Assembly (NCBI GenBank): GCA_000381565.1
Contig: KB906725.1
Coordinates: 2,173,818-2,237,817 of the forward strand
Direction: 5' to 3'
Source of the DNA: Oxalobacteraceae bacterium AB_14
GTDB taxonomy: Bacteria; Pseudomonadota; Gammaproteobacteria; Burkholderiales; Burkholderiaceae_D
DNA length: 64,000 bases
In this document: positions 55,294-63,670 of the stretch, piece by piece
Layout of the letters: each line of letters starts with the position of its first letter
Numbering within the stretch: position 1 is the stretch's first letter
Program-made: the position numbers and the translations under genes
Notes under the pieces: model-generated
Databases searched by the model: none
The model's input: the letters and a program-made list of their open reading frames with translations, nothing else
What the model was told of the DNA's origin: nothing

Positions 55294-56676
55294 ATGACGG
55301 TTAACGATATCCCTTTGATTTCTTTCTTTCAGCGCATTCTCGATCCCCTGATCATCATGGGAAACCTGTACTTGTGCTCGATCTTATATGCGGAGCCATT
55401 CAGCGGCTATGCGCTGGTGTTGATGGTGCTTGCGTTCTTTATATCTTCGGCGGTGTACCAGCACGTTGATCCCTACCGTACCTGGCGCAGCGGCCGCATG
55501 CTGGCGTACTCGCGCGACATTGTCGGAGGCTGGGCGCTCACCGTCGGGATACTGGTGTTCATTGGCTCGGCCAGCGGCCTGTCCAACCATTTCAACTACG
55601 CGCTGGTGGTGACATGGTTTGTCGCCACGCCATTCCTGCTGCTGGCCAGTCACCTGGCTGCTCGCAAGCTCGGCTCCGATCCGGCCAATCCCAGCGAGGT
55701 GCGCTCGGTCATTATCATCGGTGCCAATGACGTCGGGCTCAAGTTCGCCCGCACTATTGAACAACATCCCAACCTGTTCATGCAGGTGCACGGTTTCTTC
55801 GACGACCGCACCGAAGATCGTTGGCCATCAGAGATGCAGCATCCGATGTTAGGGAATATGAGCGATATCGCCGGTCATGTGCGTGAACATCATATCAAGA
55901 TGATTTTCATCAGCCAGCCGATTTCGGCTCAGCCGCGCATCCGCAAGCTGCTTGATGAATTGCAGGATACGACCGCCTCGGTCTATTTTTTGCCCGACAT
56001 CTATGTGTTCGACCTGATGCAGGCGCGCTTCGATAACGTCGGCGGCATGCCCGTCATCGCCATCTGCGAAACGCCGTTCACCGGCTTTAACAGCATGATT
56101 AAGCGCGCCAGCGATATTGCGCTGGGAGTGGTAATACAGCTCGGGCTGCTGCCCGTCATGCTGGCGATCGCGCTGGCGGTGAAATTCACGTCACCAGGGC
56201 CGGTGATTTTCCGCCAGCGCCGATACGGCCTATATGGCGAGGAAATTATCGTCTACAAATTCCGTTCGATGACGGTGGCAGAGGATGGTGCAACCGTGGT
56301 GCAGGCTACCAAGAACGACCAGCGCGTTACCAGGGTCGGCGCCTTCCTGCGCCGCAGCTCATTGGACGAGCTGCCGCAATTTATCAACGTGCTTCAGGGG
56401 CGGATGAGTATCGTCGGGCCGCGGCCGCATGCGGTGGCGCATAATGAACAATACCGTAAGCTGATCAAAGGATACATGTTGCGTCACAAGGTTAAGCCCG
56501 GTATAACCGGTTGGGCCCAGGTCAACGGCTTGCGCGGCGAAACCGAGACGCTCGACAAGATGGAGGCGCGCATCCGTTACGATCTTGACTACCTGCGCAG
56601 TTGGTCGCTATGGCTTGATCTGTGGATCATCCTGCGTACCGTCAAGGTGGTCCTCAAGCGGGATAACGCTCATTGA
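55294..56676 (+). CDS. epsB: Undecaprenyl-phosphate glucose phosphotransferase (EpsB/WcaJ type)
   Basis: 460 residues. The polyprenyl-glycosylphosphotransferase that loads the first sugar phosphate on the lipid carrier. Four N-terminal membrane helices (PLIIMGNLYLCSILYAEPFS, GWALTVGILVFIGSASGL and others), a Rossmann-like central domain (VRSVIIIGANDVGLKFARTI), another membrane helix (ASDIALGVVIQLGLLPVMLA) and the catalytic C-terminus: SPGPVIFRQRRYGLYGEEII, VYKFRSMTV, RRSSLDELPQFINVLQGRMS, IVGPRPHAVAHNEQYRKLIK and KPGITGWAQVNGLRGETETL. It starts 8 bp after epsL. Confidence 0.92.
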   Translation: MTVNDIPLISFFQRILDPLIIMGNLYLCSILYAEPFSGYALVLMVLAFFISSAVYQHVDPYRTWRSGRMLAYSRDIVGGWALTVGILVFIGSASGLSNHFNYALVVTWFVATPFLLLASHLAARKLGSDPANPSEVRSVIIIGANDVGLKFARTIEQHPNLFMQVHGFFDDRTEDRWPSEMQHPMLGNMSDIAGHVREHHIKMIFISQPISAQPRIRKLLDELQDTTASVYFLPDIYVFDLMQARFDNVGGMPVIAICETPFTGFNSMIKRASDIALGVVIQLGLLPVMLAIALAVKFTSPGPVIFRQRRYGLYGEEIIVYKFRSMTVAEDGATVVQATKNDQRVTRVGAFLRRSSLDELPQFINVLQGRMSIVGPRPHAVAHNEQYRKLIKGYMLRHKVKPGITGWAQVNGLRGETETLDKMEARIRYDLDYLRSWSLWLDLWIILRTVKVVLKRDNAH

Positions 56677-56997
56677 TCCGGAAGCAAGGATGCGCACGAT
56701 TCGTTTAGTTAGTGACGGATTTTGAAAGTTGCTCTAGAATCCAGTTTGTGAATTTTTATGCAAAGGTTTACTTGGTAGGGAAGTCATAAAAATTACTTAA
56801 TTTACAATATTTACAATATTGACAATTGTGGGGTGGGGTTGCATACTTTGGCGGTGCAGTCTGGCCCGAGCTGAGCCCTGAGGTGCGGGCGGACGGGGCC
56901 GAAAAATGCCGGTTGCCGCTTGCTGTCAGTGGCACCACAAGCGCACTTTGGTAGGCCGTTTTCGACGTGCCCACGATAGACTTTCGAGGAATCCATT
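56677..56997. other. Intergenic region upstream of epsD
   Basis: About 320 bp without a gene. An AT-rich stretch with short direct repeats of TTTACAATA lies at about 56798-56820. It is a likely promoter region for the epsD-epsI group, since epsB ends before it. I found no convincing sigma-54 or other operator. Confidence 0.45.
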
Positions 56998-57978
56998 TTG
57001 AACCAATTTGATATCGCAGGCCTGATGAAAAACAATAAGAAAGTTGTTGCGCAACGCCTGTTGTGCTCCGGTCTGGTGTTGTTTGCCGCGTTCGGTTTGT
57101 CCGCCTGCGGCGAAAAGGAAAAGAAGCCCGGCCAGGCGCTCGCCAGTGTCAATGGTGAGGAGATCACCGTCTTGCAATTGAACGAAGAAATGCAGCGCTC
57201 CGGCGTGCAGCCGGCCCAGCAGGAAGCTGCCCGCAAGCAGTTGCTGGAGTCGCTGATTGACCGCCAGTTGCTGCAAAACGAGGCTGTCAAGGAAAAAACC
57301 GACCGCGACCCGAAAGTTGTGCAGGCCATCGAGCGCGCCAAATCGTTGATCGTGGCCCAGGCCTACCTGCAAAAGCGCATCGGCACGGTCTCCCGTCCGA
57401 GCAAGCAGGAAGTCGAGGAGTACTACAACCAGCATCCGGAGTTTTTCTCGAAGCGCAAGGTGTTCGACATGCGTGAACTGGTCATCGCCAGCCGTGACAT
57501 GACAGATCCGCTTAAGACCGCCATGGATGGCGCCAAGACGCTGGACGAGGTGGCGGAGTGGTTGGACGCGCATCAGGTCAAGTTTGCGCGCACGCAATTG
57601 TCGCGCGCGAGTTCGGATCTGCCGCCTGAGTTGAGCGGTAAGTTGCTGGCCATGCCGAAGGGACAGTTGTTCATCATCAAGGAAGGCGAACGCAGCCTGC
57701 TGATCTCTATCGCCGAGATTAAGGACAGCCCGGTCGCGCTTGAAGCTGCGGGCGGACAGATCGAGCAGTTCCTGTTCAATAAAAAGAACAAGGACGCCGC
57801 CGATGCTGAAGTAAAGCGTCTGCGCGCCAGCGCCAAGATCGACTACCTGAATAAGGACGTGGCGCCGGGTGCACCTGCGGCCAAGCCGGCTGCAGCTGCC
57901 GCCGCGTCCGATGCCGGCGCCAAGCCGGCCGATGCTGCGGCCTCGGCCAATGAGCGCGGTGTCGCGGGTCTGAAATAG
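56998..57978 (+). CDS. epsD: EpsD family peptidyl-prolyl isomerase lipoprotein
   Basis: 326 residues from the TTG at 56998, with CGAGGAATCC upstream. The lipoprotein signal ends LSACGEK (lipidated Cys). A SurA-type N-terminal helical part (LASVNGEEITVLQLNEEMQR, LIDRQLLQNEAVKEK) precedes a parvulin-like domain (FSKRKVFDMRELVIASRDMT) and an Ala/Lys-rich tail (PAAKPAAAAAASDAGAKPAD). EpsD proteins occur in exosortase-type exopolysaccharide clusters and are thought to fold or assemble export components. It stands alone 321 bp after epsB and leads into epsE. Confidence 0.88.
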   Translation: MNQFDIAGLMKNNKKVVAQRLLCSGLVLFAAFGLSACGEKEKKPGQALASVNGEEITVLQLNEEMQRSGVQPAQQEAARKQLLESLIDRQLLQNEAVKEKTDRDPKVVQAIERAKSLIVAQAYLQKRIGTVSRPSKQEVEEYYNQHPEFFSKRKVFDMRELVIASRDMTDPLKTAMDGAKTLDEVAEWLDAHQVKFARTQLSRASSDLPPELSGKLLAMPKGQLFIIKEGERSLLISIAEIKDSPVALEAAGGQIEQFLFNKKNKDAADAEVKRLRASAKIDYLNKDVAPGAPAAKPAAAAAASDAGAKPADAAASANERGVAGLK

Positions 57979-58030
57979 TGGTCTACCGGTTTTCTAAGAA
58001 TAGTAACTTTTACATGGGGTTGGGCAAATC

Positions 58031-58819
58031 ATGAAACGACTGGTGAAATGGATGGTCGCAGCGCTGCTGGGCTTGGTAATGGCAACGCCGTTTGCTGCGG
58101 ATGTTAATTTGGGGCCAGGCGACGTATTGCGAATTTCCGTATATGGCAGCCCGGATCTGGGCGTCGAGACCCGCGTCAGCGAAGCGGGTACGATCACCTT
58201 TCCATTGCTGGGTTCTGTGCCGATCGGCGGCCTGACGGTGCCGGCTGCCGAGCGTAAGCTCGGTTCGCTGTTGGAGGGCGGGGGCTTCCTGCGCAAAGCG
58301 CAAGTCAATATTCTGGTTACCGCGCTGCAAAGCCAGCAGGTGTCGGTGCTGGGCCAAGTCAATCGTCCAGGCCGCTACCCGTTGGAAGGCAAGCGTAGCG
58401 TCATGGATCTGTTGGCCCAGGCCGGCGGCATTAGCCCCGATGGCAGCGACACCATCAGCCTGATCCGCAAGCGCGATGGCGCCACCGTCAAAGAAACCAT
58501 CGATATTGTCGAGATGGTGCGTAACGGCGACCTCAACCGCGATCTGGAAATGTCGCCGAACGACGTCATTTACGTCGAGCGCGCGCAGCGCATCTACATC
58601 TACGGGGAAGTCCAGCGGCCCGGCACCTTCCGTCTGGAGCGCGGCATGACCGTGCTGCAGGCGCTGGCCATGGGCGGTGGTTTGACCCCGCGTGGCACCG
58701 AGCGCAACATGCTGATCAAGCGCCGCGACGCCGCCGGCAAGTTGCAGGTGTTCACCGCCAAGCAGGACGATCTGCTGCAGGCGGACGACGTGGTCTTCGT
58801 CAAGGAAAGCTGGTTCTGA
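58031..58819 (+). CDS. epsE: Polysaccharide export outer-membrane protein EpsE (Wza family)
   Basis: 262 residues. Signal peptide LVKWMVAALLGLVMATPFAA, no lipobox Cys. Poly_export domain (LGPGDVLRISVYGSPDLGVE, GTITFPLLGSVPIGGLTVPA) is followed by two SLBB domains (QVSVLGQVNRPGRYPLEGKR and RIYIYGEVQRPGTFRLERGM). It forms the exit channel for the polysaccharide together with EpsF and EpsL. It lacks the C-terminal amphipathic helix of E. coli Wza, which is normal for the short forms. Confidence 0.92.
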   Translation: MKRLVKWMVAALLGLVMATPFAADVNLGPGDVLRISVYGSPDLGVETRVSEAGTITFPLLGSVPIGGLTVPAAERKLGSLLEGGGFLRKAQVNILVTALQSQQVSVLGQVNRPGRYPLEGKRSVMDLLAQAGGISPDGSDTISLIRKRDGATVKETIDIVEMVRNGDLNRDLEMSPNDVIYVERAQRIYIYGEVQRPGTFRLERGMTVLQALAMGGGLTPRGTERNMLIKRRDAAGKLQVFTAKQDDLLQADDVVFVKESWF

Positions 58820-58828
58820 TGTTATGAC

Positions 58829-58846
58829 GGGCGCCGTGCGGCGCCC
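58829..58846. terminator. Intercistronic hairpin between epsE and epsF
   Basis: GGGCGCCG (58829-58836) pairs with CGGCGCCC (58839-58846) over two bases. No T-run follows, so it may stabilise the epsE message or attenuate rather than fully terminate. Confidence 0.4.
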
Positions 58847-58884
58847 ACCGCGATTTCCTTAAATAATGTTCTGAGAGTCCCGCC

Positions 58885-60303
58885 ATGAATTTTTCACAGT
58901 TCCTTTTGATACTGCGCGCGCGCCGCTGGATCTTCCTGATCACGATCGTGTTGACCGTCAGCGTCACCGTGGTGGTAAGTTTGCTGTTGCCCAAGACGTA
59001 CAAAGCCACAAGCTCGCTGTTGCTGAATTACAAGGGTGTCGATCCGGTCACCGGCCTGACCATGCCGGGCCAACTGCTGCCGGGCTATATGGCGACCCAA
59101 ATCGATATCATCACCAGCAAGAATGTTGCGTTGCACGTGGTGGACCGGATGCGCTTGGCCGAGAGTCCGGTCGTGGTGGAGCAGTTCCGCGAAGCCACCG
59201 GCGGCAAGGGTACCGTGCGCGACTGGTTGGCAGACTTGCTGCTTTCCAAGCTCGATATTGTGCCTGCGCGCGAAAGTAGTGTGGTCGACATTAACTTCAA
59301 GGGCAGCGACCCGGACTTCGTGGCGGCCGTGGCTAACGCCTTCGCCGATGAATACCAGAAGATCAATATCCAGCTCAAGGTGGAGCCGATGAAAAAAGCC
59401 GCCGCCTATTTCAACGAGCAGACCAAGCTGCTGCGTGACAATGTCGAGGTCGCACAAAGCCGACTGTCGAAATACCAGCAGGAGCACGGCATCGTCAGCG
59501 TCGACAACCGGCTGGACGTCGAATCGAACCGCCTCAACGACCTTTCGGCCCAGCTAGTTGGCGCGCAGGGGCAACTTATGGAAGCGACGTCGCGCCAGCG
59601 CATGGCGCAGGGCGGTAGCAGCGCCGAGTCGCCGGACGTGGCGTCGAGCCCGTTGATTCAGAACTTAAAGATCAATCTGGGCAACGCCGAATCGAAGCTG
59701 GCCGAGGCGGCGCAGCGCCTGAGCCCGAACCACCCGCAATACCAGAGCGCCAAGGCCGAGGTCGACAAGCTGCGCAGTGACCTGCAGGCGCAGATGAAGA
59801 TCACCTCCAATAGTGTAGGCAACAACGCCCAGATCCTGCAGCAGCGCGAAGCCGCAGTGCGCGCCGCCTTGCTGGCGCAAAAGAACAGGGTCTTGGAACT
59901 GAACCGTACGCGTGACGAGATGAATGTGCTGAGCAAGGACGTCGAGAGTGCCCAACGCGCCTATGACGTGGCGTCGCAGCGCTTCGCGCAGACCAAGATC
60001 GAGGGCCAGTCCGACCAGTCCGACATCTCGGTGCTCAATCCGGCGGTGGCGCCGATCAGGCCGGCCGGCCCCAAGGTGCTGCTGAACACGGTGCTTGCGC
60101 TGGTGCTGGGCACCATGCTGGGCCTGGGTTTCAGCGTGCTGGCCGAGATGCTGAACCGCCGTGTGCGCTCCGACAGCGATGTGCTGGACGTGCTGCAGAT
60201 TCCCGTGCTGGGCACAATCGACTGGAGCGCCGCCACCACCGCCCCGCGCCGCCGCGCCAACTTCATGAACACGCTTTCCCTGCGCCGCCTACGCGCCAAT
60301 TAA
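58885..60303 (+). CDS. epsF: Chain-length determinant protein EpsF (Wzz/GNVR family)
   Basis: 472 residues. First membrane helix WIFLITIVLTVSVTVVVSLL, the large periplasmic coiled-coil domain (FNEQTKLLRDNVEVAQSRLS, LAEAAQRLSPNHPQYQSAKA), the GNVR-type segment and the second membrane helix LLNTVLALVLGTMLGLGFSV, ending with a cytoplasmic tail. It sets polymer length and contacts the EpsG kinase. The start has GAGAGTCCCGCC upstream. Confidence 0.92.
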   Translation: MNFSQFLLILRARRWIFLITIVLTVSVTVVVSLLLPKTYKATSSLLLNYKGVDPVTGLTMPGQLLPGYMATQIDIITSKNVALHVVDRMRLAESPVVVEQFREATGGKGTVRDWLADLLLSKLDIVPARESSVVDINFKGSDPDFVAAVANAFADEYQKINIQLKVEPMKKAAAYFNEQTKLLRDNVEVAQSRLSKYQQEHGIVSVDNRLDVESNRLNDLSAQLVGAQGQLMEATSRQRMAQGGSSAESPDVASSPLIQNLKINLGNAESKLAEAAQRLSPNHPQYQSAKAEVDKLRSDLQAQMKITSNSVGNNAQILQQREAAVRAALLAQKNRVLELNRTRDEMNVLSKDVESAQRAYDVASQRFAQTKIEGQSDQSDISVLNPAVAPIRPAGPKVLLNTVLALVLGTMLGLGFSVLAEMLNRRVRSDSDVLDVLQIPVLGTIDWSAATTAPRRRANFMNTLSLRRLRAN

Positions 60304-60306
60304 GAT

Positions 60307-61194
60307 ATGGATACTAGTATGAACCAAGCCGCGCTCGCAAATACCTCCATCCCGACCCCTGTGCGCGGGGATTCGAGCATCGGCGGCCTGTTGCTGGAAT
60401 CTGGCAAGATCACGCCGGAAAGCGCCGAACGCGTGCTGCGCATGCAAAAGGAACTGGGGATACGCTTCGGAGAAGCGGCCCAGCGCCTGGGCCTTGTGAC
60501 CGAGGCCGATATCCAGCAAGTACTGGCGCGCCAGTTCGACTACCCGTATTTACAGGTTGGGCAGGGTAATTGCTCGCCGCGCCTGCTGGCCGCGTATCAA
60601 CCGTTCAGCCCTCAGGTGGAGGCGCTGCGCGCCGTGCGCAGTCAACTGATGCTGCGCTGGTTCGCCCGTGGCCGCAAGTCGCTGGTGGTGCTGGGCGTCG
60701 ACGCCGGCGACGGCGCCAGCCTGTTTGCGGCCAATCTGGCGGTGGTGTTCTCACAGTTGGGGGAGCACACGCTGCTGGTGGACGCCAATCTACGCAAACC
60801 CAGCCAGCATGAAATCTTCGATCTGAAAACCAAGCAGGGCTTGTCCGACGTCCTGGCCAGTCGCGCCGACTTCAGCACCATCGCCAAGGTGGACGCCTTT
60901 GTCGATCTCTCGGTGCTGACCGCCGGCACGCTGCCGCCGAATCCGCAAGAGCTGCTCAGTCGTAGCACGTTTACCGAACTCAACGCCCAACTGGCGGCGC
61001 ACTACGATGTGGTGTTGTATGACGTGCCGGCTTCGGCCTCGGGCTCGGATGCGATGGCGGTGGCGGCCCGAGCCGGCGGCGTGCTGCTGCTGACTCGCCG
61101 CAACCAGACCTTGCTGGCCGACCTGAATGCCGTCAGCCAGCAACTGAAACAAAGCGGCATCGAGGTGGTCGGTTCGGTGATGGTGGAGTTTTGA
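60307..61194 (+). CDS. epsG: EpsG-type kinase/regulator with altered P-loop
   Basis: 295 residues. The N-terminal 90 residues resemble a GspE N-terminal-like module (SAERVLRMQKELGIRFGEAA). The BY-kinase core follows: ALRAVRSQLMLRWFARGRKS, the Walker A position, Walker A' LLVDANLRKPSQHEIFDL, and VVLYDVPASASGSDAMAVAA. The expected Walker A Lys is absent: the loop reads GVDAGDGASLFAANLA where classical kinases have GxxxxGKS/T. Classical Tyr-rich C-terminal cluster is also missing. From memory other EpsG proteins also carry unusual loops. It may regulate polymer length without strong kinase activity. The stop overlaps the next start. Confidence 0.85.
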   Translation: MDTSMNQAALANTSIPTPVRGDSSIGGLLLESGKITPESAERVLRMQKELGIRFGEAAQRLGLVTEADIQQVLARQFDYPYLQVGQGNCSPRLLAAYQPFSPQVEALRAVRSQLMLRWFARGRKSLVVLGVDAGDGASLFAANLAVVFSQLGEHTLLVDANLRKPSQHEIFDLKTKQGLSDVLASRADFSTIAKVDAFVDLSVLTAGTLPPNPQELLSRSTFTELNAQLAAHYDVVLYDVPASASGSDAMAVAARAGGVLLLTRRNQTLLADLNAVSQQLKQSGIEVVGSVMVEF

Positions 61195-62105
61195 TGGAGG
61201 GCTTGGCCAAGCCCTTGCCGTCGCGCCGCTCGCCGTATCAGTTGGCATTGTCGGCGGAGTGTTGGCCGGTTCTGCTGGGCTTGCTCGCGATGTTCCTTCC
61301 GATGTTCTACGATCTGTTCCGCGGCGTCTGGAGCACCGAGGAGCAGGCGCACGGCCCTATTATCCTGACCCTGTCGGTATGGTTGGTGGTGCGCAGCTGG
61401 GATCATCTGGTGGCGTTGCCGGGGCCGCGCCGCGGCGCCGTCGTCGCCGGCTGGTGCCTGTTCGTGCTGGCCTTGGCGTTGTACATGCTGGGCCGCACCC
61501 AGCAGATCATTTCCTTCGACATCAGTTCGCTGATCGTCGTGCTGGCAGCGTTGGTGCTGTTCAAACGCGGCGGCGCCGGCATGCGGCTGCTTTGGTTCCC
61601 GTTCTTTTTCATGTTGTTTATGATACCGTTGCCAGGCACAGTGGTTAGTATGCTGACCTTGCCGATGAAGACCGCCGTATCGTTCGTGACGGAGCATGTG
61701 CTGTTCTGGGCCGGCTTCCCGATCGCCCGCACCGGTGTGATCCTGCAGATTGGCCAGTACCAGTTGCTGGTGGCGGACGCATGCGCCGGCCTGCAGACCC
61801 TGCTCACGCTGGAGTCGCTGGGCTTGTTCTACCTGAATGTGGTGCGCCACACGTCGGCGTTCCGCAATATTAGCTTGGCGCTGTTGATCATCCCGATTTC
61901 CTTTACAGCCAATGTGATCCGGGTCTGCGCGCTGACGCTGATCACCTATTATTTTGGCGATGCAGCCGGCCAGGGTTTCCTGCACGGCTTTGCCGGCATG
62001 GTGCTGTTCATCAGCGCGCTGGTGCTGATTATCGGGGTCGATACGTTGTTGCAGTGGCTTGCGCGCAAACGTGGCAGTGTCAGCAAGGGAGCAGAGCATG
62101 AATAA
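61194..62105 (+). CDS. xrtB: Exosortase B
   Basis: 303 residues from ATG 61194 overlapping the epsG stop (GGAG upstream); TTG 61191 would add one residue. An eight-helix membrane transpeptidase-like protein that processes PEP-CTERM proteins. Catalytic triad-type residues: Cys in VADACAGLQTLLTLESLGLF, Arg in FTANVIRVCALTLI and His in GFLHGFAGMVLFI. The segment QAHGPIILTLSVWLVVRSWD near the start is typical of XrtB/EpsH. The probable client at 50211 carries the right tag. It overlaps the epsI start. Confidence 0.93.
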   Translation: MEGLAKPLPSRRSPYQLALSAECWPVLLGLLAMFLPMFYDLFRGVWSTEEQAHGPIILTLSVWLVVRSWDHLVALPGPRRGAVVAGWCLFVLALALYMLGRTQQIISFDISSLIVVLAALVLFKRGGAGMRLLWFPFFFMLFMIPLPGTVVSMLTLPMKTAVSFVTEHVLFWAGFPIARTGVILQIGQYQLLVADACAGLQTLLTLESLGLFYLNVVRHTSAFRNISLALLIIPISFTANVIRVCALTLITYYFGDAAGQGFLHGFAGMVLFISALVLIIGVDTLLQWLARKRGSVSKGAEHE

Positions 62106-62785
62106 GGCTGTATTGACCAGCGCATTGCTGGGGCTTATGATGGTTGGTACCGCTGGGACCGCCAAGCTGATGGTGCCGACGCACTATCTGGCCGATACTA
62201 GGCCCAAGACCAATCTCGACACGATGTTGCCTCTGAGTTTTGGTGACTGGAAAGAGGAAAAAGCCACAGTCTCGTCGGTGGTGAACCCCAGCGTCGAACG
62301 TGCGCTCAAGGAAATCTATACGCAGACACTGTCGCGCACCTATGTCAACAAGCAAGGCTACCGCGTCATGTTGTCCGTGGCTTATGGCGCCAACCAGAGC
62401 GACGGCTTGCAGCTGCACTATCCGGAGATCTGCTATCCGGCCCAGGGATTTGAAGTGCTTGCTAACCGCAACGCTAGGTTGAGCACGCCGCGCGGCGTGA
62501 TCCTAGTCAAGCAGCTGGAAACCAGCTTGCAGGGACAGCGCTTCGAGCCGGTGACGTACTGGACCACTGTGGGCGACGTCGTCGCCATCGGTAGCTACAA
62601 CAAAAAAATGGCGGAGATGCGCTATCGGCTGGGGGGGGCAGATTCCGGACGGCCTGCTGTTTCGTGTGTCGTCTATCGATACCGATTCCCAGCGGTCCTT
62701 CGCCGAACACGCTAACTTCGTCAATCAGCTGATGCTGGCGTTGCCGGCGTCCGATATTCCCCGCCTGACCGGCCTGGCGCGCTAA
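62098..62785 (+). pseudogene. epsI: EpsI family protein, frameshifted at a poly-G tract
   Basis: The start at 62098 has AAGGGAG upstream and overlaps xrtB. The protein has an N-terminal helix (SALLGLMMVGTAGTAKLMVP), the EpsI core (LPLSFGDWKEEKATVSS, YVNKQGYRVMLSVAYGANQS, DGLQLHYPEICYPAQGFEVL) and then reaches eight G at 62631-62638. As read, the frame goes wrong there and ends at 62715. With seven G it continues IPDGLLFRVSSIDTDSQRSF, AEHANFVNQLMLALPASDIP, stopping at 62785, which is the expected EpsI C-terminus. EpsI helps exosortase-linked polysaccharide export. A sequencing error or slippage is possible. Confidence 0.85.
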
Positions 62786-62849
62786 CCGCGCGCTGCCGAG
62801 CGTTCGCCTTTGGCGGGCGCCATCATTTCGATCATCTGAGGGAGTTTTT

Positions 62850-63641
62850 TTGAAATTGACATTGGCTGCCACTATCAAGACGCGCTGGGCGCGCTTGCGT
62901 GAACCGTTGCGTTCGCTGGTCGATCTGGGCTGGCGAGCACGTGCCGAGTTTCGCGCGGCGCGCCGCTCTGCCGCATATCAGGCCGTGTACGAGCAGGCCG
63001 ATCCGCTGGTGACTGTCTGCGTCGCCACCTATAACCGCGGCGAACTGCTGATCGAGCGTTGCCTGAAGTCGTTGCTGGCGCAGGATTACCGCAATCTGCA
63101 GATCGTCGTAGTCGGTGACTGCTGTACCGATGACACCGCCCAGCGGGTAGCCGCGCTGGGTGATCCGCGCATCGAGTTCGTCAACTTGACCGAACGCGGC
63201 CAGTATCCGACTGAGCCGCGTCAACGCTGGATGGTGGCCGGCACAGTCGCCATCAATCATGGTCTGTCGCTTGCACGCGGCCAGTTCATCACCCACTTGG
63301 ACGACGATGACGAACATCTGCCTGACCGTGTTAGCACGCTGGTGGCGCTGATGCGCCAGACCCGCGCCGATATCATCTGGCATCCGTTTGACTACGAGCG
63401 GGTACCGGATGAATGGCAGGTTAATCAGGCGCCGCATTTTGCAGTCAACAATGTTTCGACCTCGTCGGTGTTTTACCATCACTGGCTGCGTTCGATTCCC
63501 TGGGATATCAACGCTTGGCGCTACAATGAGCCCGGCGACTGGAATCGCTTTCGCAAGATACGTTATCTGGGCGTGCATGCTGTGCGCGCGCCGCAGCATT
63601 TCCTCAAACACTACCGCGAACGCAATCAGAAGAAGGCCTAG
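62850..63641 (+). CDS. Glycosyltransferase family 2
   Basis: 263 residues from the TTG at 62850 (GAGGGAG upstream). GT-A fold: PLVTVCVATYNRGELLIERC, LKSLLAQDYRNLQIVVVGDC, and the metal-binding DxD region GQFITHLDDDDEHLPDRVST. It adds a sugar to the growing polysaccharide repeat unit at the cytoplasmic face. The donor and acceptor cannot be told. The C-terminal part ends with a basic stretch (KHYRERNQKKA). It follows epsI by 64 bp. Confidence 0.87.
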   Translation: MKLTLAATIKTRWARLREPLRSLVDLGWRARAEFRAARRSAAYQAVYEQADPLVTVCVATYNRGELLIERCLKSLLAQDYRNLQIVVVGDCCTDDTAQRVAALGDPRIEFVNLTERGQYPTEPRQRWMVAGTVAINHGLSLARGQFITHLDDDDEHLPDRVSTLVALMRQTRADIIWHPFDYERVPDEWQVNQAPHFAVNNVSTSSVFYHHWLRSIPWDINAWRYNEPGDWNRFRKIRYLGVHAVRAPQHFLKHYRERNQKKA

Positions 63642-63670
63642 CCTTCGCCTCCTACTTACTGGACCGCATC

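Noticed and set aside
56920..56960. Possible sigma-54 promoter (TGGCAC) upstream of epsD
   Set aside because: No matching TTGC element at the required distance.
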